Assembly: GCF_016907255.1 (NCBI RefSeq)
Contig: NZ_JAFBBQ010000001.1
Span: forward strand, 248,001 to 312,000
DNA: 64,000 nucleotides
DNA from: Microbacterium keratanolyticum
GTDB taxonomy: Bacteria > Actinomycetota > Actinomycetes > Actinomycetales > Microbacteriaceae
Direction: 5' to 3'
This document shows, piece after piece, positions 55,805 through 64,000 of this stretch (its first letter is position 1; every line of letters starts with the position of its first letter). The position numbers and the translations under genes are program-made. The notes under the pieces are model-generated. The model was not told where the DNA came from. It did no database searches and saw only the letters and a program-made list of their open reading frames with translations.

Positions 55805-55899
55805 GCGCTCCGCTGAGAAGGCAGATCCATCGCCGTTCCGCTCATCGCTCGCTAGGCTTGCGGAACATCGACTTCACGTCTGACCTCTGAGGAGAAGCC

Positions 55900-56325
55900 A
55901 TGCCTGTTACCAGCGAAGCCGCCGCCACCTGGACCGGAAGCCTGATCGAGGGGTCGGGTTCGGTCGCATTCTCGTCGTCGCACCTCGGCACGTTCCCCCT
56001 CGACTGGAAGTCCCGCGCCGAAGGCGCTGACACGACCACGACCCCGGAAGAGATGCTCGCCGCTGCGCACGCCTCGTGCTTCAGCATGGCGCTCTCCCAC
56101 GCACTCGCCGGCAACGGCACTCCCGCCGAGCGTGTCAACACCACGGCGTCCGTCACCTTCAAGCCCGGAACCGGCATCACCGGAAGCCACCTGAACGTCA
56201 ACGCGACTGTTCCCGGACTCGACGCCGAGACGTTCCAGCAGCTCGCCGAGGGCGCCAAGGTCGGATGCCCCGTCTCGCAGGCCCTCGCCGGAATCGAGAT
56301 CACTCTCGAGGCGACGCTCGCCTGA
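55900..56325 (+). CDS. OsmC family peroxiredoxin
   Basis: A 141-residue OsmC protein with the two redox cysteines C60 (AAAHASCFSMALSHALAG) and C123 (GAKVGCPVSQALAGIEITL). It reduces organic hydroperoxides through dihydrolipoyl or other thiols. GAGGAG lies 6 nt before the ATG. A TAGGCT box near 55854-55859 gives a leader of about 30-35 nt. It comes directly after a thiol-redox pair. Confidence 0.93.
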   Translation: MPVTSEAAATWTGSLIEGSGSVAFSSSHLGTFPLDWKSRAEGADTTTTPEEMLAAAHASCFSMALSHALAGNGTPAERVNTTASVTFKPGTGITGSHLNVNATVPGLDAETFQQLAEGAKVGCPVSQALAGIEITLEATLA

Positions 56326-56334
56326 GCGAAGTAC

Positions 56335-56378
56335 ACAGACAGAAGGCGGCGTCCCCGAGGACGCCGCCTTCTGTCTGT
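56335..56378. terminator. Bidirectional terminator
   Basis: A perfect 20-bp stem with loop CCGA; it starts 9 nt after the osmC stop and ends 10 nt before the stop of the convergent gene. Confidence 0.9.
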
Positions 56379-56388
56379 GAGATCGGGG

Positions 56389-56835
56389 TCACTCCCCCGC
56401 GTCGCGAGCGAGGCGGATGGCGGAGCGCACGCTGGCGCGGGCATCCTTGCGCTGCCCTGCCGCATCCTGGACGATCGCGAGTCGCAGCGCCGCGCGCCAT
56501 GAGGTGCTGTCCGTGGTTGCGTCCTGCTCGTAGCGTGCGATCAACGCGGGCGCCGCCTCGCGCGCGACACGACCGGTGGGAGTGAGCGCGACGTCATCAT
56601 CCGGGATGAGCCCCTCGGATTCAAGACGCTTGATCAGCCGCGACGCAGCCACACCGAACTGGAACTCGCGCACGAGTGCCCAGATTCCGATCAGCGGCAG
56701 GACCACCAGACCGATGCCGAGGATGATTCCGACCGGTGTGCCCGAGGTGAGCATGATGTAGGCGCGCTGCGCGACGAGCGCGATGTAGAGCACCAGGCCG
56801 AGGGCCATGACGCCGACGCTGATGCGCGAGATCAT
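56389..56835 (-). CDS. Two-helix membrane protein with helical soluble tail
   Basis: A 148-residue protein: helix ISVGVMALGLVLYIALVA, helix GIILGIGLVVLPLIGIWALV, then an alpha-helical tail with a possible TPR-like pair (SWRAALRLAIVQDAAGQRKD, then ARASVRSAIRLARDAGE). It overlaps the dapB stop by 4 nt, a conserved-looking pairing. Function unknown. Confidence 0.85.
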   Translation of the reverse strand: MISRISVGVMALGLVLYIALVAQRAYIMLTSGTPVGIILGIGLVVLPLIGIWALVREFQFGVAASRLIKRLESEGLIPDDDVALTPTGRVAREAAPALIARYEQDATTDSTSWRAALRLAIVQDAAGQRKDARASVRSAIRLARDAGE

Positions 56836-57575
56836 GAGGCAGAGAGGCCGAGATCGATGATGTTCTCGAGACCGACCACGACACCGCGCGCATCACGCGC
56901 GAAGGGCAGAGCGAGACGGATGCCGGGGGCGTACGCTGCCGCGGGCTGCACCGTGTCGTGCGTGATCGTGAGTGACTCGCCCGCGCCCGAGAGAATTACA
57001 TCCTGCTTGGCGATGACGCCGGGACGGCGCAGCGAGTGGATCGGAACGCTTGCGATTTGCTGACCCCGCGCACGCTGATCGACGTGCGGTGCGTTGACCG
57101 GCCCCTGCGCGTCACGCGCTGCGGCGACGAGCTCAGCCGTGCGCACCGCGGTGCCACTGGGCGAATCGATCTTGGTGTGCTGATGGGCCTCGACGATCTC
57201 GATCGAATCGAAGAACGGCGCCGCCAGCGCCGCCAGCGCCGAGCCGATGACCGAACCCAGGGAGAAGTTCGGGATGAAGACCACACCGATTCCGGCAGCA
57301 TCCACGGTCGAGCGCACCTGCGCGATGCGCTCCGCCGACCACCCGGACGTGCCGACGAGCACGTTGATACCGCGCTCTGCCGCTGCACGGATCACCATCA
57401 TGCTCACGGCCGGCGTCGACGCATCGACGACGAGGTCACATCCGTCGATGGAGCTGAGATCACTCTGTGAGGTGAGCACCTCTGCCACCTCGAACCCGTC
57501 GAGTTCGTCGATCACCGCCCGGATGATGGTTCCCAGCTTGCCGGTCGCGCCCACCAGGGCTACACGCGTGCTCAT
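56832..57575 (-). CDS. dapB: 4-hydroxy-tetrahydrodipicolinate reductase
   Basis: A 247-residue NAD(P)H reductase following DapA. RVALVGATGKLGTIIRAV is the cofactor motif, and EAHQHTKIDSPSGTAVRTAE holds the catalytic His and Lys. Short for the family because the N-terminal region is compact, as in mycobacterial DapB. Leaderless with TAGACT 7 nt before the ATG. Confidence 0.96.
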   Translation of the reverse strand: MSTRVALVGATGKLGTIIRAVIDELDGFEVAEVLTSQSDLSSIDGCDLVVDASTPAVSMMVIRAAAERGINVLVGTSGWSAERIAQVRSTVDAAGIGVVFIPNFSLGSVIGSALAALAAPFFDSIEIVEAHQHTKIDSPSGTAVRTAELVAAARDAQGPVNAPHVDQRARGQQIASVPIHSLRRPGVIAKQDVILSGAGESLTITHDTVQPAAAYAPGIRLALPFARDARGVVVGLENIIDLGLSAS

Positions 57576-57582
57576 GTGCTCC

Positions 57583-57588
57583 AGTCTA
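57583..57588 (-). promoter_or_regulatory. Leaderless -10 box of dapB
   Basis: TAGACT on the minus strand, 7 nt before the ATG at 57575. Confidence 0.65.
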
Positions 57589-57615
57589 TTGAGCAGGGCT
57601 CGGGTGTCTGTGCGG

Positions 57616-58218
57616 TCAGACGGTGAGCGGATCAGGCATGCCCGTACGCAACTCGAACGGCAGGTGTCCGAGATCGTTGTGTGAGACGAGGGTCCACGGA
57701 CGCCCCGGCTTCTGAGCGATGACAGACAGACCGCAGTGCGCCTGGTTGATCGTCATCCAGCGCCAGTCGGGGGCTTCGAGCACCTCGCGCAGGAACCAGG
57801 AGATCACGAAGTTGTGAGTGATGAGCACCTCATGCACGTCACCCGGTTTGCGGACGAGGAACTCGCTGACCGCGTCGGCCATCTGCGCGCGCCCAGCCTC
57901 GATCTCAGCCTCCGTGACCGCACCGAAGAACGGTTCGAAGGCGGCGGGAGTCTCTTCTGTCATTCCCGTCGGGACGCAGTCGAAGAGCAACGCAGATGCC
58001 TGCATCTCTACCGCCGGGATGCGCTCCGCAATCGCACGGGCGGTCTCATTGGCTCGCAGAAGCGGCGAATGCCAGACCGCGTCCAGCGGAAGGCCGGAGA
58101 GGCGGTCTGCGATCAGCTCGGCCTGTCGCCGGCCTCGGGCCGAGAGCGGCCCGTCGGCGAGACCGTGCTCGGCATCCTGATGTTCTCCGTGTCTGACCAG
58201 ATAGATGTAGTGCGTCAC
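57616..58218 (-). CDS. Histidine phosphatase family protein
   Basis: A 200-residue phosphoglycerate-mutase-like phosphatase: LVRHGEHQDAEHGLADGPLS has the phospho-accepting His and RHG motif, and VLITHNFVISWFLREVL the second His. The start is GTG at 58218 (VTHYIYLVRHGEHQ) with only a weak GCGAGCGG upstream. Substrate unknown. Confidence 0.9.
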   Translation of the reverse strand: MTHYIYLVRHGEHQDAEHGLADGPLSARGRRQAELIADRLSGLPLDAVWHSPLLRANETARAIAERIPAVEMQASALLFDCVPTGMTEETPAAFEPFFGAVTEAEIEAGRAQMADAVSEFLVRKPGDVHEVLITHNFVISWFLREVLEAPDWRWMTINQAHCGLSVIAQKPGRPWTLVSHNDLGHLPFELRTGMPDPLTV

Positions 58219-58237
58219 AACCGCTCGCTTCGTCGCC

Positions 58238-58254
58238 GGCGATTCTCGCCGGTG
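58238..58254 (-). terminator. Hairpin between aldo/keto reductase and histidine phosphatase
   Basis: Arms CCGGCGA and TCGCCGG with a 3-nt loop, no U-tract. A possible terminator of the upstream gene. Confidence 0.35.
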
Positions 58255-58309
58255 CTGTTCTCCACCCTACGTCACGCCTCGGACACTGCGAAGGTGCCTG
58301 TGTATGACC

Positions 58310-59452
58310 TCAGCTGGCCGCGCGCGACAGCTCGGCCAGCTGGGTCCGGCTGAGTGCCACGCCCGCGCCCTGCATGAGTTCGTCGACCTGATCGACAGCG
58401 AAGGCGTTGACGATGGGGGCGCTGATCGTGCGCTGTGCGAGAAGCCACGCGATCGCCGCCGCGGCGACGGGAACGGAGAGCTCCTGCGCGACGGCATCGA
58501 GCGCACGCAGCACCTTGATGCCGCGGCGGTTGATGTTTCCGCGCAGCTGAGATCCGCGCACTCCATGCAGCGCGGCGGCCTTCGAACGGTGGCGCCCCGA
58601 CAGGAATCCGTGCTCGAGCGCGTGCGACGGCGTCACCGCAAGCCCCTGCGCGCCCGCCACGAGACGAAGGTCACCCTCGAACGCAGAACGGCGGAGAAGA
58701 TTGTAGGGCTCATCGATGACTTCGATCCGGGGATACCCCGCGGCGGAGAGAATGCGCGCTTCGACGAGCCGCTCGGCACTCCAGTGGAATGCACCGAGTA
58801 CGCCGACCTTGCCCGTCTCGACCAGCCATTCGCCGGTCGCCAGAACGTCTTCGAGATTGCTGCCCTCATCGAGCGTTCCGTCGAGGTAGAGAACGTCGAT
58901 CCGTTCTGTTCCCAGTCGCATCAACGAGGCTTCAACGGATCGAACGAGGTTCACCGAACCGAGACCGGGGTTGTCGGGGTGAGAGCCCACGCGGGTGCCC
59001 AGCACGATGGAATCGCGCAGGCCGCGCTCTTTCAACCACTGTCCGATGATGTATTCGCTGCGCCCCGCTCCAAATCCGTCGGCCGTGTGAATGGCGTTGC
59101 CACCGAACTCGATGTAGCGGTCGAGAATGCTGCTGCTCACTGCGCGGTCGGTATTCCAACCGAATTCGGCACCGCCGAGAATGAGCGGGAAAGTGCGGAT
59201 ACCGGTTTCACCCAAGGTCACGCGGATGCACTCGCCGATGCCGGGACCGACGACGGGGATAGGGGCCGACGGATGCGACTGCGCCCCGGTCTCTGCGGAT
59301 TCTGCCCGCTCTTCACCGGCTGATGTGCCTGTTCCGAAGAAGCGCAAAATCTCACCCCCGTTTGCATTGCGTCGTATCGCAATACGCGCACCCCCCGGTG
59401 CGTACTTCGAGGGTATTAGAGAACTCCCCCGAGGCGCGGCATTCTGGTGCAC
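58310..59452 (-). CDS. Aldo/keto reductase family protein with degenerate active site
   Basis: Up to 380 residues; an AKR TIM barrel starts near residue 75 (IRVTLGETGIRTFPLILGGA). The family tetrad Asp-Tyr-Lys-His appears replaced: H122 and F127 in NAIHTADGFGAGRSE, R154 in IVLGTRVGSHP, and D191 in IDVLYLDGTLDEG. The rest of the fold, including GKVGVLGAFHWSAERL, is preserved. The start is uncertain: GTG at 59452 has no ribosome-binding site, and a TTG near residue 36 is an alternative. It may be a non-enzymatic or altered-function member. Confidence 0.8.
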   Translation of the reverse strand: MHQNAAPRGSSLIPSKYAPGGARIAIRRNANGGEILRFFGTGTSAGEERAESAETGAQSHPSAPIPVVGPGIGECIRVTLGETGIRTFPLILGGAEFGWNTDRAVSSSILDRYIEFGGNAIHTADGFGAGRSEYIIGQWLKERGLRDSIVLGTRVGSHPDNPGLGSVNLVRSVEASLMRLGTERIDVLYLDGTLDEGSNLEDVLATGEWLVETGKVGVLGAFHWSAERLVEARILSAAGYPRIEVIDEPYNLLRRSAFEGDLRLVAGAQGLAVTPSHALEHGFLSGRHRSKAAALHGVRGSQLRGNINRRGIKVLRALDAVAQELSVPVAAAAIAWLLAQRTISAPIVNAFAVDQVDELMQGAGVALSRTQLAELSRAAS

Positions 59453-59490
59453 AGATGGAAAACTTCTGATAACAGTTGCATTACAAAGAA

Positions 59491-59532
59491 AGCTGGCCCT
59501 GCCGCCTCCCGGAGGAGGCGGCAGGGCCAGCT
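59491..59532 (-). terminator. Terminator of pnp
   Basis: A perfect 19-bp stem with loop TCCG (minus strand) after the pnp stop, followed by TTCTTTG. Confidence 0.9.
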
Positions 59533-59543
59533 TCAGTCAGACC

Positions 59544-61814
<2,271 letters not shown>

Positions 61815-61913
61815 GAGGTCTCTCCTTCTTTGTTTAGCCTCGCGAGCCCGTGTGACGCGCGAGGGTCCAGAGTCGATATGAAGTTGTGCAGTCGACAGAC
61901 GTCGACCGTGACG

Positions 61914-61919
61914 AGCCTA
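61914..61919 (-). promoter_or_regulatory. -10 box of pnp
   Basis: TAGGCT (extended TGATAGGCT) on the minus strand, about 100 nt before the TTG start. The leader can fold (GTCGAC/GTCGAC dyad near 61891-61905), as often seen for autoregulated pnp. Confidence 0.45.
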
Positions 61920-61977
61920 TCAGTCGGCACCCAAGCGAGCAGAGGACGGATGCTGGCACTCACCGCGATGACGCGGG

Positions 61978-62523
61978 TCAGAACACGCCGAGTGCATCGA
62001 GGACCGTGTCAACGCTCTCCTGCGGAGGCAGTGCCCCGTCCACGACCACGTCGTACACGACCCCCTCGTGGACGCGCTCAGCCTGATCCCTCGCCATACC
62101 GATGATGCGATCAGGACGCTTTGCCTCGCGCGCTTCGGCCACTTCTGCGTCGCAGCGCACACCCACCCAGAACGTGTCGGTCTCAGCGAACAGCGCGCGC
62201 AGACGCTCCTGGCCCTTGCCTCCATCGAGCAGCACCTCATCGAGGATGAGCGCCTGTCCGGAGGCGGCGAGCGCCGCGAGCGCGCGATACCAGGCATCTT
62301 CTCGCTCGCGGTACGTCGCGTCCACGGTGACTTCGCCGTCCGCACCGAAGTGCAGCCCGACGTCACCGCGTGCCGTCCAGTCGGGAAGGGCGTCGATGAA
62401 GGCGTCGACGCCGAGCAGCAGACGCACATCGGGCAGGTCCTTCTGCAGCAGTCTCGCCACCGTCGTTCCCCCAGCGCTGGATGCGGAGTTGATCACGATG
62501 AGCGGAGGCAGTGCGGGCGTCAT
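61978..62523 (-). CDS. Chloramphenicol phosphotransferase-like protein, P-loop Lys absent
   Basis: A 181-residue CPT/shikimate-kinase-like protein. It aligns with CPT through ILILNSASSAG-type IVINSASSAGGTTVARLL, GVDAFIDALP (D40, the catalytic Asp position), LILDEVLLDGGKGQERLRAL and WVGVRCDAEVAEAREAKRPD, then GMARDQAERVHEGVVYDVVVD. The P-loop, normally SSAGKS/T, reads SSAGGTT: G19 stands at the lysine position. Leaderless with TAGGCT 6 nt upstream. Antibiotic resistance is not implied. Confidence 0.85.
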   Translation of the reverse strand: MTPALPPLIVINSASSAGGTTVARLLQKDLPDVRLLLGVDAFIDALPDWTARGDVGLHFGADGEVTVDATYREREDAWYRALAALAASGQALILDEVLLDGGKGQERLRALFAETDTFWVGVRCDAEVAEAREAKRPDRIIGMARDQAERVHEGVVYDVVVDGALPPQESVDTVLDALGVF

Positions 62524-62529
62524 GACGGG

Positions 62530-62535
62530 AGCCTA
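62530..62535 (-). promoter_or_regulatory. Leaderless -10 box of CPT-like gene
   Basis: TAGGCT on the minus strand, 6 nt before the ATG at 62523. Confidence 0.65.
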
Positions 62536-62600
62536 ACCGTCCTCCGTCGAAGAAGGGCACGATGCCAGGGAATCATCACCCGGGAGGACCGCATGTGCCT

Positions 62601-62606
62601 TAGGCT
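62601..62606 (+). promoter_or_regulatory. Leaderless -10 box of DUF5302 gene
   Basis: TAGGCT, 7 nt before the ATG at 62614. Confidence 0.65.
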
Positions 62607-62613
62607 GACGGGC

Positions 62614-62793
62614 ATGAGCACCGAAGAAGGCGCTGCCTCCTCCACCGAGGAGATGAAGCGAAAGTTCAAGGAAGCGCTCGAGAAGAAGAACGCGCAGCAC
62701 CGCACCGGCGAAGCACACCTCGATGGTGACTCCGCCGTTCACGGCGCTGCCGCACCGCAGACGCGGCGCGAGTTCCGACGCAAGAGCGGATGA
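62614..62793 (+). CDS. DUF5302 domain-containing protein
   Basis: A 59-residue protein typical of the family: MSTEEGAASSTEEMKRKFKE, ALEKKNAQHRTGEAH, and the C-terminal RREFRRKSG. It is highly charged and probably unstructured in the middle. Widespread in actinobacteria, function unknown. The long upstream open frame is antisense to the CPT-like gene; this start follows a leaderless -10 box. Confidence 0.9.
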   Translation: MSTEEGAASSTEEMKRKFKEALEKKNAQHRTGEAHLDGDSAVHGAAAPQTRREFRRKSG

Positions 62794-62799
62794 CCGCAA

Positions 62800-62826
62800 G
62801 AGGGCCGGCCCTGTGGGCCGGCCCTC
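62800..62826. terminator. Terminator after DUF5302 gene
   Basis: A 12-bp stem GAGGGCCGGCCC with its complement, loop TGT, followed by CTTCTTTG. It lies between convergent genes. Confidence 0.85.
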
Positions 62827-62834
62827 CTTCTTTG

Positions 62835-63479
62835 TCACTCCCCCGCAAGACCTCCGAGCAGGTGCCCGAACGAACGGCCTTCGCCGAGGTAGTTGGCGGG
62901 GTCGAACGGGTCGAGATCCGCGACTGTCTCCTTGCGCGCGATCGCCTCGGCCAGCTCACGTGCGCCGCGATCGACGCGTGACCCGAGCGGGGCGACCTCG
63001 TCCGCACTCGCACCCCAATCGCTCGACGCGGCGAAGACGCCGGTCGAGACGGGCTCCGCGTGCAGGTACGTGAAGAGCGGACGAATCGCATAGTCGATCG
63101 CGAGCGAGTGTCGTGCGGTTCCTGCGTTGGCCCCGATCAGCACCGGCTTGCCGGTGAGCGCGTCCGGGTCGAGCACGTCGATGAACGACTTGAACAGACC
63201 GGAGTAGCTGGTCGAGAAGATCGGAGTCACGACGATCAGAGCATCCGCCGAGACGACGGTGTTGATCGCGGCCTCCAGGGCTGCAGGCGCGAATCCAGTC
63301 AGCAGATTGTTCATGATGTCGTGCGCGAGGTCGCGCAGTTCGATCACATCCACGGATGCCTGGATCTCACGTTCAGCGAGGGCACCGACCGTGCTCGCCG
63401 TGAGACGGTCAGCGAGCATCCGCGTCGAGGAGGGATTAGAGAGCCCCGCCGAGACGACGGCGATACGACGTGTGCTCAT
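62835..63479 (-). CDS. CE1759 family FMN reductase
   Basis: A 214-residue NAD(P)H-dependent FMN reductase: RRIAVVSAGLSNPSSTRMLAD at the start, TPIFSTSYSGLFKSFIDVLDP and GKPVLIGANAGTARHSLA. It supplies reduced FMN to the partner monooxygenase. The ATG at 63479 is preferred over a TTG at 63485; it is 2 nt after the stop of the CE1758-type gene. Confidence 0.92.
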   Translation of the reverse strand: MSTRRIAVVSAGLSNPSSTRMLADRLTASTVGALAEREIQASVDVIELRDLAHDIMNNLLTGFAPAALEAAINTVVSADALIVVTPIFSTSYSGLFKSFIDVLDPDALTGKPVLIGANAGTARHSLAIDYAIRPLFTYLHAEPVSTGVFAASSDWGASADEVAPLGSRVDRGARELAEAIARKETVADLDPFDPANYLGEGRSFGHLLGGLAGE

Positions 63480-63481
63480 GA

Positions 63482-64000
63482 TCAAGCCCCCTGTCGGGTC
63501 GCTGCAGCACCGAATGCCGAGCCGGCGCGGGGCGGGGTGTCCTGGTAGGGGCCGCCGACGGTGAGGTTGTCGCCGCGGTTCATGCCGGGACGGGCTTCGC
63601 GGGCCGGCCCGTCACCGTACACGGCCTTGACGCGCGCGGCGTGGGTCGGGGCATCCGGAACAGAGGCCGGACGGTTCTTCGCCAGCTCCTTGCGGAGCAC
63701 CGGAACCACCTCGCCACCCAAAATGTCGAGCTGCTCGAGCACCGTCTTCAGCGGCAGACCTGCGTGATCGACGAGGAACAGCTGACGCTGGAAGTCGCCA
63801 TAGAAGTCACGCATGCCGGCGTAACGGTCGATGACCTGCTGTGGAGAGCCGACCGTGAGCGGGGTCATCTCAGAGAAATCCTCCATCGACGGACCGTGAC
63901 CGTAGACGGGGGCGTTGTCGAAGTAGGGACGGAAGGCATTGACGGCGTCCTGAGACTTGGCGGCCATGAAGACCTGCCCGCCGATGCCGACGATCGCCTG
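63482..64000 (-). CDS. CE1758 family luciferase-like monooxygenase, 5' end beyond window
   Basis: The C-terminal 172 residues of an FMN-dependent LLM-class oxidoreductase. IVGIGGQVFMAAKSQDAVNA, then MTPLTVGSPQQVIDRYAGMR and FLVDHAGLPLKTVLEQLDIL match the end of the family. The frame is open to the window edge, and an internal ATG at 63967 is not the start. It is coupled to the CE1759-type reductase, forming a two-component monooxygenase of unknown substrate. Confidence 0.9.
   Translation of the reverse strand, partial: QAIVGIGGQVFMAAKSQDAVNAFRPYFDNAPVYGHGPSMEDFSEMTPLTVGSPQQVIDRYAGMRDFYGDFQRQLFLVDHAGLPLKTVLEQLDILGGEVVPVLRKELAKNRPASVPDAPTHAARVKAVYGDGPAREARPGMNRGDNLTVGGPYQDTPPRAGSAFGAAATRQGA

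Noticed and set aside
61978-62523. Chloramphenicol resistance gene
   Set aside because: Only fold-level similarity, P-loop lysine missing, and located in a core chromosomal context.

Overview
The window is a high-GC chromosomal segment from an actinobacterium, most probably a Microbacterium or a close Microbacteriaceae relative. The evidence is gene content and order (ftsK-pgsA-cinA-clgR-DUF3046-recA-recX-miaB-miaA, with dapF, hflX, dapA/RNase J, dapB and thyA nearby), a DUF7882-type Microbacteriaceae protein, a tmRNA with an actinobacterial-type tag (AKTISANSKRTDFALAA), and many leaderless genes with a TAnnnT -10 box 6-7 nt before the start codon. I see no rRNA operon, CRISPR array, insertion sequence or prophage. 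Most of the window is core chromosome.

Layout. 1-6600: a truncated MFS gene coupled to a fumarylacetoacetase-family gene, ilvE, leuB, and a divergent MFS/TetR pair sharing a palindromic operator. 6600-15450: serA, three small membrane proteins, and the branched-chain amino acid set ilvD-ilvB-ilvN-ilvC, giving with ilvE and leuB most of the valine/isoleucine route and part of the leucine route. 15450-19000: otsA-otsB trehalose synthesis and an MFS carrier. 19200-24700: a class I aminotransferase, a catabolic CoA-transferase/thiolase operon (scoA-scoB-thiolase) divergent from an IclR regulator with clear inverted-repeat operators, and an FBP-domain protein. 24940-26550: tRNA-Lys(CTT), hisN-type phosphatase and a lipoprotein.

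26560-28640 is the most accessory-looking stretch: tiny acidic proteins, a 34-residue membrane peptide overlapping an internally duplicated membrane protein (DUF6766-like), and a DUF7882 protein. 28730-31920 holds a serine hydrolase, a siderophore-interacting protein under an IdeR/DtxR-type iron box, ssrA (tmRNA) bracketed by a perfect 13-bp inverted repeat, and a SIMPL-domain protein. 31920-35620 is a copper-resistance operon (copZ, exported His-rich protein, copA, and a tiny Cys-Cys peptide) behind two CsoR-like boxes.

35630-52030 is the conserved core: hflX, rsmC-like methyltransferase, dapF, miaA/miaB, recX/recA with an upstream LexA-like box, clgR, cinA, pgsA, ftsK, RNase J and dapA. 52100-64000 holds NUDIX, SDR-folA-thyA, a thioredoxin/DUF4395 pair followed by OsmC, dapB, a phosphoglycerate-mutase-like protein, a degenerate aldo/keto reductase, pnp, a chloramphenicol-phosphotransferase-like protein lacking the P-loop lysine, DUF5302, and a flavin oxidoreductase pair cut by the window end.

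The most notable cross-cutting signals are the leaderless start signature at 18 genes (in two cases the upstream TAG stop codon forms the -10 box), the predicted extended processing stem around pre-tmRNA, two enzyme-family proteins that lack their key catalytic residues, and the small-protein cluster.
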